Positions 34,423-47,300 of a DNA stretch of 64,000 nt are shown here, in pieces (positions within the stretch are counted from its first letter, which is position 1; each line of letters opens with the position of its first letter). The notes below the pieces were generated by a model. That model saw nothing but the letters and a program-made list of their open reading frames with translations, ran no database searches and was not told the origin of the DNA. The translations under genes were made by a program, and so were the position numbers. Origin of the DNA: Jacaranda mimosifolia (lineage: Eukaryota > Streptophyta > Magnoliopsida > Lamiales > Bignoniaceae); contig CM032123.1 of assembly GCA_018894105.1 (NCBI GenBank), forward strand, positions 745,001 to 809,000, read 5' to 3'.

Positions 34423-37400
34423 ATGGCGTCCGTGCCTTCAACCACGGCGGCTTCCGCCGCTTCGTCGTCCTCCCAGTACGCATATCCTGCTGCCGCCACC
34501 TCCTATTTTCCAACGCCGTTTCACCTTCAGCAAACGCCTCCGCCACCTCCCGTCCCTTACATCGGTGCCGCCCCTCCGCCCGCTGTTCCGGCTGTCACAG
34601 TACCCGTTTATCCCGCTCCTCCCACCGTCTATTCTTTGCCGCAATACCAACAGGTAAGTATTAAACAAGTGTTCATCATATTAAGGAATTAATGTTAAGC
34701 ATCCACTATGGATTGCTTGGAGTGCTTATTGAGAAAATAATAATTCGTGCACATTCGTTCGTGCCTATTGATTCTCTTTTTGTTCTAATGGTGGGTTTTC
34801 ATGTTGACAGGCCCAGCAGTTGTTTCAGAGGGATGCACAAACAATAACACCAGAAGCTCTTGAAAGTGTGAAAGCTGCTCTTGCGAGCAGTGATATTGAG
34901 CACAAAGCTGAGACTAAGAAGAAGGCAATTCCTCGGAAAGCTGCGGGGCAGGCTTGGGAGGATCCCACTCTTGCAGAATGGCCTGAGAGTATGAGTCTAC
35001 TGCCTCCCTGTTTATATGTCAATTTCTGTATTAATTTGGCCAGCATGCTTAACTCTACCAATTATTATTTAGTTTATCTTTTTCTCCTTGGTACCTTCGT
35101 CTTGGATTTATGTTGAAAAATTAAGAAACAATATCTGCAAGAAAGATTACTATGCATCTTGTCTCTTAAATTAGTCTCAGTTTTCCAGTATTTGACATCC
35201 AAACCATTTAATTTAAAAATAATTACGGAATTGTAGTTAGATAATGCTTGATTTTCACTGAATATCTCTATCTAGGTTTTAGTTAGCATGCCCCTTTCTT
35301 CGATATATAATCAACTCGAAGCACAGTTACCAAAAACTATGATTTTTTAATTGAGTGCTTGCTTTTTATGGTCTGCAACTTGGGTGATTCCAACCCATAA
35401 ACCTATCACATGGACAGGCACACTGGACTCTGTTACCCAGTAGTGCTAATGACTGACGAAGAAGTGACTATCATCCAATTCGAGATGCAACATACTTTGC
35501 TATATGGGGTTTAACTAGCTCCAACACTGTCATTGAATTAATTTTACGAGAATGATGGACAATTAGTAATTCACACTTCTTCTGTTGATATGCATGGTAA
35601 TGCCCAACTTCACTATTGGAACTAGCATGCAGAAAAGTGGATCTATACTGGTTCCAAAATCAAGAGACAGTCAAAGCCCATCCTACACGACCTAATTGCC
35701 GGTTTTGGACTTCTGTTATTGCTTAGCAGAAGTAGTTTTCAGCTGTCACTTTTTTTGTTTCCTCCTGCTTATCTTTTCAGCAGTTATACTTGTAGGAAGC
35801 AATTCTCATTTCTTGATATTATGACATCTTGCAGATGACTACCGTCTATTCTGTGGTGATCTCGGAAATGAGGTGAATGATGACGTTTTATCCAAAGCTT
35901 TTTCAAGATTTCCTTACTTTAATATGGCCAGAGTATGTTCTCTCAAACTCACTGAGATCTTTTTTGGTGCATGGTCTAATTGGCTTTTCTTGCAATCATA
36001 TTTATTTGACATATTTTGAGTATACATGAGCATTTGCATGTCCTGTTCGGATGTTAATTTGAAGTGCATGGAGCCCTCAATTGACTCATAATAATTAAGG
36101 TAGAATTCTGTTGTTTTAACCTGTGTTGTGTTTTTCACAATGCATTGAATGACTACTGCAAATAAAATTGAATGCATTAGCATCTGCCACATTGCTTCCT
36201 ATTAAGTGATCTCTCCTTGAATAGAGCAATGACATTTACAGACCTCTAGCTGATGGCAATTTCACAAGCTATGAAGAAAGGTAGTATAGGTAGCTCAGTG
36301 TTAGGTTTTGGAGATATTATATAATTAGTTGAGGAAATTTATCAGCCTTATTCTTGTTATTTTTATGTATTTCCTTTTTATGGATAAATATCGGATTACA
36401 ATTTTCTTGTGCTTTAGATGCATAAATTTGCTAATCTCTGGTTACTTTATTTCTTGCCTGGATCTATGGCTGTTACTGCAATTTATTACATTCAAGAGAA
36501 CTTCTAAGGAAAAAATTGGAAAAAGAACAGATGAGTTCACAAGGTCTATTGCTTCAAGGTTATTTTGTGAATTCTATCAAAAAATACAAAGGCTATGATC
36601 TGTTAACATTTTACTATTGAAGGTCATCTGAATGTTTACCTGATCAAGAATTTGAGTTGTGAGGTGTTGCTCCATTTTTGAGGTATTTTGATTAGTGCAA
36701 TTTACCACTATTCCTCTGGGATATGAATTTCCTTTCCTTATATCCCCTCTTCTGTCTAGTATCTCTTGTTGCTGCGCTCTTTTTCTTCTCTGCATATATG
36801 GATCTATGTTGCCCTGTTATACTATTATATGATTTGACTATAACTAATGGTGGCTTATATTGGATTAGGTTGTTAGAGATAAGCGTACTGGCAAGACCAA
36901 GGGCTATGGGTTTGTTAGTTTTTCTAACCCAACAGACCTTGTGGGAGCACTGAAGGAAATGAATGGTGAGTTGTGTTTTCGTGTGGATTTTTTATACTTC
37001 TTTTAGTTTGTATTTCTTCCACAACCCCCATATGTTTTTAAACATGAACAGGCAGGCCCTCCTTTTCCTAGACTCTTACAATATGCCCAAACCTTATTGT
37101 GTGGGACTGCTAGGGACTATGGGCTTCCTTCCACCAAGACCTTTTTTGAATCCAAGACCTGCTTATGCAAAGTCAGCTATTGGAATAGTTTAGGATGACC
37201 TTTTATTGTCTTTATTTAATTTTTGAAGTAAAATATTATTGCTTCAGGGAAATATGTTGGAAATCGGCCAATTAAACTTCGCAAGAGCACCTGGACTGAG
37301 AGGACTGATCATGAAGCTCTGGATAGACAAAAGGTCAGTCTGATTTACTCCTGATGTGTGTGATGAATAATTTTACTGGTCTAATGGTTAAGCTTTTGTT

Positions 37401-37501
37401 CTTTGCCCTTTTGTTCCCTCCTCATTTTCTTTGTTTCTGTGTTGCAGAACCACTCTCAGAAGAAGACAAAGTTATCAAAGAAAAGCGTGTTGCACAAATG
37501 A
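34423..37501 (+). CDS. RBM42: RNA-binding protein 42 homologue (RRM), six exons
   Basis: Exons: 34423-34653, 34811-34988, 35835-35932, 36869-36965, 37248-37333, 37448-37501; all GT-AG, 247 residues. The N-terminus is a low-complexity Ala/Ser/Pro region with polyproline (QTPPPPPVPYIG). A charged linker (ETKKKAIPRKAAGQAWEDP) follows. One RRM fills the C-terminal half: RNP2-like LFCGDL (exon 3) and RNP1-like KGYGFVSF (exon 4), then KYVGNRPIKLRKSTW. It ends in a basic tail (KKTKLSKKSVLHK). The RRM matches the RBM42 family, nuclear proteins linked to pre-mRNA splicing. Single copy here, tail-to-tail with the plastid GrpE gene. No defect seen. Confidence 0.93.
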
Positions 37502-38104
37502 AGTCGTCTATCAATTACAGCCCTGTTGGATCTGAAGAGAACTTTGAAAATTAATATGGCCTTCCCTAAGAAAAAGAGGCTCCAGCACTGTTCTTTAACC
37601 CCACTTTAATATCATTTATGTATTATTAGAATCATTTTCTTGTTGGAACAGAAGTATCGTTGAAGTGTAAAAAGATAGTACGCTTCTGCTTTCTTTACTG
37701 CTTTCTTTGTACCGAAATATCGACTGGTTGCTATATTACATCTGTTATGGTACAAACGGCATTTTTTCAGTTGACACTGCCTTGCATCTTTGCTTATTAT
37801 TAGCTTTTGATTTTGAAAAGCCCGTGAATGTGAATATAAAACCATGCAGGCAAGCAAAGTTTAATCACATTCTAGCACTTAAATTTGTTGGTAACACAAG
37901 AAATTCTTCCTCCAGTGTCACCCCTTTTCTCTTTAGTAACCGTAACAAGAAACACAAAATAATGTTGCACCAGTCTCCTTTGGTCTTAAAACAAAAATGC
38001 CTGTAATTCAAGCTTCAATGCATCTTGGAGAGGCCTCCCAATTGTGTTATCTATGCAATAAATTGCTTTTGAATGACGAATGGCCAAGGACGTATGAACT
38101 GTAA
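37502..38104. other. Convergent 3' region of RBM42 and GrpE
   Basis: This holds the 3' UTRs of both genes. AATAAA-like words and T-rich stretches occur, but no cleavage site can be assigned. No further gene is seen. Confidence 0.5.
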
Positions 38105-41100
38105 CTATTGGCTATCAACTCCAGCAACTGAAGCTGGCTGCTCAGGTGACTGCTCTGGCACCATAGGAGGTTTCTTTTTACCAGGTCCAGATGAGACCTT
38201 AACCATGGCAGGTCTTAACAGGCGGTCTCCAAGATAAAAACCACGTCGGAATTCTTGGATAATGATTCCTTCCTTGAATTCCTCTGATTCCTCACGTGCA
38301 ATAGCCTCGTGCACCTGTATTCAACAGTCGAAATGACGACTTAAAGAAGGGAAACTTGATGCACAATTCTGCAAATCTAATCAATCTAAATGCAAATAGC
38401 AGCAAAGTATCAGTGATATGCTTATACGCCATAGATCACAACCAATCAAATATTGTGTTAGAAGCATAGGAATCATTCAAAATCCATCCTGCAAATTCCA
38501 TCCACCCTCAGAGCAATCCTAAAGAACGTTTGATACAGGAATATGTTTTTATGGCATTTGAACTTAAGTTTAATTGCAACATGTCAAGATTAAGATGGTC
38601 ATGGAACAGAAAGTCAATAAATGAGCAATCTAAGAATGAGGGAACTTTGGCCCCATGTAGTTGGGAACTGTGATAGCACTCAGAAGGTCAATTTAACTTG
38701 CAATTTGACAGGTTAGAAGTGCCTAATCTGAATAGCATAATAATTTCAGTTTTGACAGCTAGGATATTATATGCTAATTTAACTTGATAAAGGAGTACTT
38801 AAGTTGCTCGAGTACCTTTCAGTTGAATACATTCTTTACGTGGATTTCCCTGCTACTCTTCATAATAACAAGTTCAGTTTTAGCAGCTCAGATGTTATAT
38901 GCTAATTTGACTCAATAAGGAGTTCTTAAGTTGCTCGATTACCTCTTAGCTGAATACACACTTGCATTACATTAATTTCCCTCCTACTCTTTGTACAAAT
39001 CAATAGAACTTGAGATTTGTACGTCTTATGGTTCAATGTTCTAAAGCCGAAGATTCTTTTTCTTTCTTTTCTTTTGTTTTCTGTTTAGGAATATAAGTGT
39101 AACATTCAGTTTGAGTTGTCTATATTGAAAAAAGTGACTAATGTCTGACAGCATAACTCCACAAACTGGCAAACAGGGTGTACAGAAAAGCCTAGCAGCA
39201 TATCTGAAACCAAGAACCTAAGGAGTGGTTATATCTCAAACATCTAGGTTTCAATGATCTAAGACTCGAATAATTCATTTAACCTAATTATTTGAAGCAT
39301 TAGAAAATGACATTGTAGTATCTTGTGAAAATCATCAATTAGCAAAAGAAGTGCTTCCATATTTTTCCCTCAAAATTGCCATATCTGCATCACCCAACCG
39401 TTACTAAAGGGATTATTGACTAATTCCAGATGTCAAAGAGTGCCTACTTCAAGTCACACACTCTCCTTGAGGTGCAGAGAGGACATTCTTATTGTAATCT
39501 AGGTAATCCATAGATCAAGCCGACTTGGAACCAAAGCATGAAATGATTTTCACAATCATCTAAGCCCCTCCCAGCCAATGGAATTGAACCCACAAACACA
39601 AAAGTTAGGGAGGGACTGGGGAGAGAAAGACTGAGAGGGTTTCGTCTTACCGAAGGATCAAATGGCTTCCCAACTGTTGGAACAACAGCTACCCGCAAGC
39701 TCCTCATAATTTCCACAAATTGCTTATATATGCCTTGGTAACTTGTATCAATATTTTTTTCCTTCTCAGTCTCTATTTTGATCTGTTGTTTGGCTCTCTC
39801 AAAACTATCAACCATCGGCAAGAGGCTTTCAATCACTTCTCCTTGGGCATCACTCCTCACTGTTAATCTTTCCTTTTCCGATCTTTTTCTGCAGTTCTCA
39901 AAATCTGCCTGCAAACGGACATATTTTTCCTTTCCTGAAGATATCTCTGCGGACAGAGCTGAAATTTTCTGGGCCAGCTCATTTTTCTCTTTTTCAATCA
40001 TAAGTATCATATCTTCAACTTCATATATAGTTTTTCCATCTCCATCTAAAATGGCTTCCTTGTATGCCTGCATGAGGAACTTCAGACTGGATGGAAGCTT
40101 TTTATCCGCTGCTCTTTCTGGCAGTTGGAACTCACCTGAACCAGATCCATCTTCATTGTTTGTCTACAAGTTTGATTTGGATATCTCACATCAGATGACT
40201 AAAAGTTTGAAATTGTTCGAGTTCTAAATCATATGAACTCTTGATCCAACAAATATTTTGCCACTTTGATTGTATGGAGACATAAATTGCAAGTTAAACT
40301 ATCTCATAAAACAAGATATTTTGAACTAGGAGATCAATGAATATCAGAATTTCCTACAAACAGGTTAAGTCATGAAAAACTTGATACAGACATCCAATGA
40401 TTTGGTGCTTTTGCATAACTATCTTATCCAACCGCCTATTATATCCAATTACTTATTGTTTCCTTGGGAGCAGCGATGGCAATTGAATAGTCATATACCA
40501 CCTTAATTACAAGAAATTCAGTTTTATTCCAAGCTCTCCTCCACCCCTAGTGAAGTTTCAAATTGTGATAAGCAGACATGATTAAAGTGGAGCACCAAAT
40601 ATGCAGTCACTCTCACATTTTTAGACCAAATTAACCATAAGCTCAACTGCCTGAGTTAATAATTTGTTAATCTTTGAGAATTAAACCAGATAGATTCTAC
40701 ATAAATTAACTTGATTTGAACTACCCTTCAACTTAAAATAGGCCTGAGAAATTACAAAACCATGATTTCACACACGAATCATCTTTATTAATTTCGGCTC
40801 ATTATGGTTCAGATGAAAGTTCCATTGTTCCACTAAGCTAATATTATCATTTTATGGACAGTCTTGATACATTAGAAATACAACTCAATATATCTAAGCA
40901 TTTAAACTTGATCCTGGCCTTCTCACAGTTCCATCTCTAATATCTGATTCAAGGTCAAACGATAGCCATAAATTCCCCAAAATCAGCAAGATGCCAGAAT
41001 TTCCGAAAAGATGGGGAGAAAAATTTTACCTCCAAGCACTTGTCCATAATTTATCAACCAATTAAAGTCATAACTTTTCTCAGGAACACTTAATCGATAG

Positions 41101-41290
41101 CTAAATAAACAATTACAAAATCAAAGGCAGTCCAAATTATGTAAAAACTTTCGAACAGCTATGCCCCCATCTCCCCCCATCTCTTTTTTTCCGACCATTA
41201 GCAATTTAGCATTAATATCTTTACTTGTATTCATCAAATCAAAGAAACGATAACTATAACAAATTCAAAACCATAAAAGTTTCAGCTCTT

Positions 41291-41337
<47 letters not shown>

Positions 41338-41629
41338 CTTGGTGGGGTTGATTTTCTTGTTGGGCTGAAACAAAAGGCTTGAACAAAGAACGCCTGTCAT
41401 ACTTACACCCATCGTTTATAATTCTTGAATTCCCAAATTTCCTAAATGCATCAAAAACAGGAAAAGAAGAAAAAGATGTTCTCAAATTTTGTTTTCCGGG
41501 AAAAGTATATTGTTGACAACTCGTGTGTTGAAGAGATAAATGGCAGGTGGGTCTTGAAGAAGAAGAAAGAAAGAAGCTGTGGGTAGTGTAGAGAGAGAAA
41601 GAGCTGGAGAGTGAAGCGGAAGCCGCCAT
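38105..41629 (-). CDS. Chloroplast GrpE co-chaperone (nucleotide exchange factor of plastid Hsp70)
   Basis: Three exons on the minus strand: 41629-41339, 40163-39651 and 38314-38105; 337 residues. MAASASLSSSFSLYTT was chosen as start over an upstream in-frame ATG at 41656, because it begins a typical Ser-rich plastid transit peptide. Exon 2 carries the long coiled-coil dimer helix (VRLQADFENCRKRSEKER) and ends VGKPFDPS. Exon 3 supplies the beta-wing domain with the GrpE signature (FRRGFYLGDRLLRPAMVKVS). GrpE releases ADP from DnaK-type Hsp70; plastid forms serve stromal protein import and folding. The first intron's donor (CAA|GTATCT) is followed at once by a long CT run. Introns are about 1.2 and 1.3 kb. 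Mitochondrial targeting is less likely. Confidence 0.93.
41291..41336. repeat. (TG)n(AG)n microsatellite at the GrpE intron 1 donor
   Basis: This is an uninterrupted compound dinucleotide run. On the gene strand it reads as CT then CA repeats and starts two bases after the splice donor GTAT. Length variation between individuals is likely. Confidence 0.9.
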
Positions 41630-42254
41630 TCTTGTTATTACCACTGAAAGAAACAAAGAAATAAGAGAAAGGCAGCAAGAAGATAGAAAGAATGCCTTAA
41701 ATTATTAGGTGAAAATGGTGTCTTGAATCTGTTTTATTGTAGAAGAAACTAGAGAGGATATATTTATTTCTTTTCTCTTTTTGATTTTCCTTTTTTACCC
41801 CTCGTGGAAATACCTCACAAATTAACCATGTGCTAGAAATCAAATTTCAAGAAAGAGTACCTTTTTAGGTTAAGAAATTGATAGCGAGATCTTGAATCAA
41901 TTTATTGGTCTTATAATATATTCCAGTCTCGAGGATGATATCAAATATTTTTGTTTTTTATAAGCTCTCCTGACGAATGGGTAATACCTGAAATTGTTCT
42001 TTATGATGTTATGCAATTTGTGCGACCAGGGATACACACAATATGCATGGGATTAGCAAATAAGGGAGAATTTTGATTTGAATTTTGTCACTTTGATTGC
42101 ATGTTGTCACAATTAAGTTTTAATATAAAGAACATGCTTCTTCTTCAACTAAGTTTATTGAATTTTAGCTCTTATCTTTTAGAGTAATTGTTATAAGATG
42201 AAAATTAGGAATATAATGAGTCGAGTGTGTTCACGAGCTTCATACACCAACTCA
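41630..42254. other. GrpE 5' leader and promoter region
   Basis: No other gene is seen. GA/CT-rich sequence occurs at 41560-41680, typical of a plant leader. No certain TATA box. Confidence 0.4.
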
Positions 42255-42643
42255 GAGAGTGTTTCGCTAAACTTATTTTAAATATTTTTTAAGCTCTTAC
42301 ATCTTATAAAATATTTGTGGAGCTTATAAGATGTTAGATCTTATTTTTAAAATAAGTTGTTAAAGTGTTTGGATAAACTAAGATCTTGGAGCTTATAAGA
42401 TATTAATAGTGGCAAATTTATAATTAAAATAGTTAAAAATGAAAAAGTTTATTAGGATCTTAAAAATAAGTTAGGGTCTCTTTATTTTTTTTTAAAAAGG
42501 TTTATAAGCTCCTAACATCTTATTTTAAGATCTTATAAGCTCTTTTTTTTAAAAAAATTGCCAAATATTTTTTATCAACTTATAAGCTATTAAACATCTT
42601 ATAAGATATTTTGAGGAGTTTATAAGCTCACCCAAACACCCTC
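42255..42643. mobile_element. Tourist-like MITE, 389 bp, copy 1
   Basis: The inverted ends are GAGAGTGTTTCGCTAAAC and CCAAACACCCTC, bordered by TCA on both sides (42252-42254 and 42644-42646). The inside is full of GAGCTTATAAGATGTT words in both orientations. It is homologous, in opposite orientation, to 59291-59678. PIF/Harbinger class inferred from the 3-bp duplication and ends. Confidence 0.8.
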
Positions 42644-42990
42644 TCAATTGTAACTTTATTCGAGTTTGAGCTTTTCGAATTCGGATTGACCAATGAATTG
42701 AGTTCATGTTCTAATTTAATTTTTTGGCAGGTTGCAAGCTTTTTATTTTTTATTTTATTTTTTTATGTTTTAATTAAATAATGATCATATATGTTAAAGT
42801 TGTTTGAATGATTTTATTTACAAGCTCGAGCTCTTTCTTCTTATTTTGAGCATTTCGAGTATATTATTGTGTATTAGTATTATATATTTAAATTTTTTTT
42901 AATAAACCTATTTCATTATCTATGAGTGTTTAAATAAATTCAATAATTTTAATAAGTTTGTCAAATATACAATTTTGATATCAATAGAAA

Positions 42991-43670
42991 TAGACCTGGC
43001 AAAAAATTACCCAAACCCATGGGTACCCAAAAAAATGCAGGTAATGGACCTCATTTTCTGTACCCAATAAAATGCGGGTAATTTTACCCGCCGTTTTTTT
43101 GCTCAACCCACGGGTACCCACGGGTAACCCGTGAATAGTTATTTATATTTTAATTTTTAATTTTTCTCTAATTTTTGCAACTATTTTGGAAGGTGTAACA
43201 CTTTTGTTTGTTAATGATATCAACAATATTTAAGTGGTGTTTAAACTTTTAATTCAAAAAACTTTTGACATATAATGAAATTTAAATTTAAACTTCGAAA
43301 TGTAATATAACTTAAATTTAATATATGTTTAAATATTTAAATTGTAGTTTTCAAACCAAAACATTTGACATGCTTTAAAATATTTGTTCAATATAATATT
43401 TGAAATTTGTAGCCTCTTTTATTAATTTTATTTAGGTAACAACTAACATTTAAATAATATTATGTAAATTTAAAAAAAATATTAATTTTTCTTTAAAAAA
43501 AAAAAAAAACAGTACGGGTACTCGTGGGTTACCCATTACCCATAGTCACGGGTAATGGGTCCACTATCTCGTACCCAATAAAAAATGAAAAATTTTACCC
43601 GCGAATAAATTTACCCAACCCATTCTTACCCGCTCTTGGGTTACCTGCGAGTACCCATTTGCCAGGTCTA
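42991..43670. mobile_element. hAT-type element (TAGACCTGGCAAA family)
   Basis: The inverted ends are TAGACCTGGCAAA and TTTGCCAGGTCTA, perfect over 13 bases. The 8-bp flanks are AATAGAAA and AGTAGAAG (6 of 8 identical). Subterminal regions are rich in ACCCGTGGGT-type words. No transposase ORF. Confidence 0.8.
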
Positions 43671-43678
43671 AGTAGAAG

Positions 43679-44388
43679 GAATACTTGCCCATTTTGCTCC
43701 TTAATTGTGATAAAAGAATTTCCTCAAAGAAGAATCCCAAAGTTTCACCATAAAAAATAATCCTTTACATAAATAAGTTAAATTAAATAATTTTTACATA
43801 TTCAATTTTTTTCTTGAACAAGCTAACTAGCCCATAGTAGCTTTTACATATTTTCCAATCTTTAGAAATAAAAAATATTGGAAATAATGCATGGGGAAAG
43901 AATTTTAATTTTTTATCCCCTTAAAAAAAAAAACTAAAAAGAAATAGAATGACAAAAATAATTAAAAATAGAAATGGGGTCGCAAAAAATAGGGAATATC
44001 AGTGACTGTTCATGGCAGTTATCCAAATTAGAAGGAAGAACAAACACAAAAAGTATTCTTGTGCACTTAAATATAGTCAAAGAATTCTTGAACTTTAATC
44101 AAAGCCAAATACTTGTCCAAATTCCCAAGTTTCAGTTTCAAGATCTGTTATTGGAATCTGCACATCAATATGATTCACTTTAAATAGTAATGATAATAGA
44201 CTCATAAATAAATAAAACTAGAAACAAGAATCTCTTCCCACGTGTACCATCCACAAATATCTTTACTGCCCAATTCTTTCAAGATTTCCCATCAATCTTC
44301 ATCAGTTTACAGCATATATATCAACCTCTTTACTGTATAAAGCTAAAAAGATTAGAGAGTCTTGAATTTTCTGTAGTTCATCATTGCA
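43679..44388. other. Spacer and PWD promoter
   Basis: AT-rich with no gene. A TATA-like TATAAAG at 44336-44342 is only 47 bases before the PWD start codon, so either the 5' leader is very short or another box is used (for example TATATAT near 44314). Confidence 0.4.
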
Positions 44389-47300
44389 ATGGACTATCCT
44401 TGTATGCTAAACGGCAATTTTCCTTCCAGTTCCAATGTTAGTGCTTCAAAAAGCAATTCTAGATGCCCACAAAATAATACCCCATTTAAATTTCTTCACC
44501 GGAACGCTTCAATTCCACTGCCGCATAGAAATAATCTTGGTTTCTGTTCTGTTAGACCCATCAGAAGGAGTGCTGATAGAATTACCGTCTCAGCTGTTTC
44601 TCCGGTTGAAACCAGGTAAAGCTCTCTACTTTCTTGTCATTTTCTAATTTTGCTGGATTGGGATTTTAGCAGAATATATGAAATCTTGCAAATAAAAGGA
44701 AAAGAATGAAAAGGAATAAGACAAGGGCAAAAGCCCACTGGCCCTCAAACTCAACACGTGTGATAGGAACCGTAAACCAAAAGATATATACTGCTGGGAG
44801 CCTGGGAGTGGTAATTTTGTTGTAAAGATTGAATCTTGCTGTTAGAATTTGAGAAGGAAAGTTCTAGGATCAACTGTTTGGGAGGGGATAACTGACAATT
44901 TTTATTATTTCGATGTCTTATGGTTTTAAGGGATGAAGAAATCAAGAAGGAAAATGGAAAGAAAAGGCAGTCTAAAAGGTCAGGTGGTGACAAGGTGAAG
45001 CTGAAGTTTAGGCTAGATCACCAAGTTGAATTTGGGGAACATGTTGCGGTTTTGGGTTCCACGAAAGAGTTAGGATCATGGAAGAAGAAGGTGATGATGG
45101 ATTGGACAGAAAATGGATGGGTTTGCAATATGGAACTGAACAGCAATGAAGAGCCTCTTGAGTATAAGTTTGTGATAGTAGGGAAGGATAAGCAGAAATT
45201 AATATGGGAAAGTGGTGATAACCGCATTTTAAAGTTGCCGGGAGAAGGGAATTTTAATGTCGTTTGTAAGTGGGACAGAACTAATGAACCGGTAGAAGTA
45301 TTGCATTGGGAGGATGAAAGCGAGAAAGAAGAGAAAGCAGGAGAAAGTGAAAATGGGAATGTTGTTCCTGCTGCATTAGAAGAGGCAGTTACCACAAGTT
45401 CCTTTGTGGAGCAATGGCAAGGGAAGGATGTTTCATTTGTTCATTCAAAGGATCATCTGGATGCAGAGAAAAAGAGAAACTGGGACACTGCCGGTCTTGA
45501 AGGGATTGCTTTGAAGTTAGTGGAAGGTGATCGCAATGCTCGGAACTGGTGGAGGAAGGTATGAATTATTTTGGTTCCTCCTACAGACTTAAAATGACAT
45601 GAGCATTTACATTGTTGAAGTTCATTATGCCAAATGCAACTTTTTTTTGTAATTCTTGTTGTTTTACAAGAAGCAAGATTCAAGAATATGAATTATTTGC
45701 TCCATGTTCCTTCAGTGTCTTTTCTTGCTGTTAACTTGTTAATTAAGAGTGTTTTTGGCAGAGTGTATATTAAGACTAAAGTCTGTTCTTTCTGCATTTC
45801 TTCATTTGTGAAGCTTGAAGTTGTTCGAGAGCTTGTGGTTGAAAACATCGAGACTGGAAAGTGCTTGGAAGCTCTTACTTATGCAGCAATATATCTGAAG
45901 GTTTTATGACATAATAGTTTTCAATTTGCTTGAATGGAGAAATTAGTTCATGTCCTTATCAGATGATATTGTATTATGCAGTGGATAAACACAGGTCAGA
46001 TTCCTTGCTTTGAAGATGGGGGCCATCATCGACCAAACAGGCATGCTGAGATTTCGAGGCTTATATTTTGTGAATTAGAAAGAATTTCCAGCAGGAAAGA
46101 CACTTCACTTCAGGTGGCCTTCTATAGGTTTTTCCATTTTCCATAGGTGGTGCTAACTGATATGTTTTTCCTCCCCTGACGAGTATTGTATTATATGCAG
46201 GAAATACTTGTTATCCGCAAAATTCAACCTTGCTTACCATCTTTTAAGGCAGAGTTCACTGCATCGGTTCCATTAACAAGAATTCGAGATATTGCTCATA
46301 GGAATGATATCCCTCATGACCTTAAGGTTAACAATTAATTCATATTATTTTTTATTCATTTATTTTCAATTGAAAATTTTTGAGTCACTGACATAGCAGT
46401 ATAACTTTCCAGCAAGAAATTAAGCATACAATACAAAACAAGCTTCATAGAAATGCTGGCCCTGAAGATCTAGTTGCTACAGAAGCAATGCTGGCTAGAA
46501 TTACGAAGAAACCTGGAGAATATAGTGAAGCATTTATTGAGCAATTCAAGATATTCCATCAAGAACTTAAAGATTTCTTCAACGCTGGAAGGTAATGTAC
46601 TTTACATTTAATGCTTTTCTCTTTCTAAATTGTTAAGTGTTTCTGATGGCATGTATATATTCTTTTATTCTTCAATAAAAGGAAAAAAAAACAAAAAACT
46701 TAAAACAGATTATGCTGAAGATATCCACCTAATTATCTATAAACTTATTCAATATTTAATCAGTTTTCCCATAATGCTATCATACTATTATGATCCAGTT
46801 TTCTTTCAGTAGAAAAGATGCATTATATGTATCTTTTTCCTTGGTACTAGTTTTCTTTGGGTTCTTTCTTCAGCAAGAGTTGGAGATTGCTCATTCTTTT
46901 AAATTTATGTTTTAAATTAAGTGAACCAATTGCCTTTAATTACAACGTCTCCAGTCGACTGACTAAATGATGTGCCCGTATGTGATATTACTTAAATCCA
47001 TTTGTGAATCTTGAGTTGAATTATTTTAGCTCAAAACTAGTTCTTGATTTACACTATTGAGAACTTTTTCAAATTTGTCTTGCTCCCACGTGTATATACA
47101 ATTCAATATCGAAAATGTTTTCTTGGAGAGTAGAATTTCTGGTTAACCATCCGTCAGAGTTTTCTGATGCTTTGCTTGTGATCCACTTTATTGAAGTCTG
47201 GAAGAACAGCTGGAATCAATTAGAGATTCACTGGATCAAAGCTCAGATGCCCTACCTGTGTTTTTAGAGTCAAAAAAGGTATCACTTCTGTGTAGTTCTA

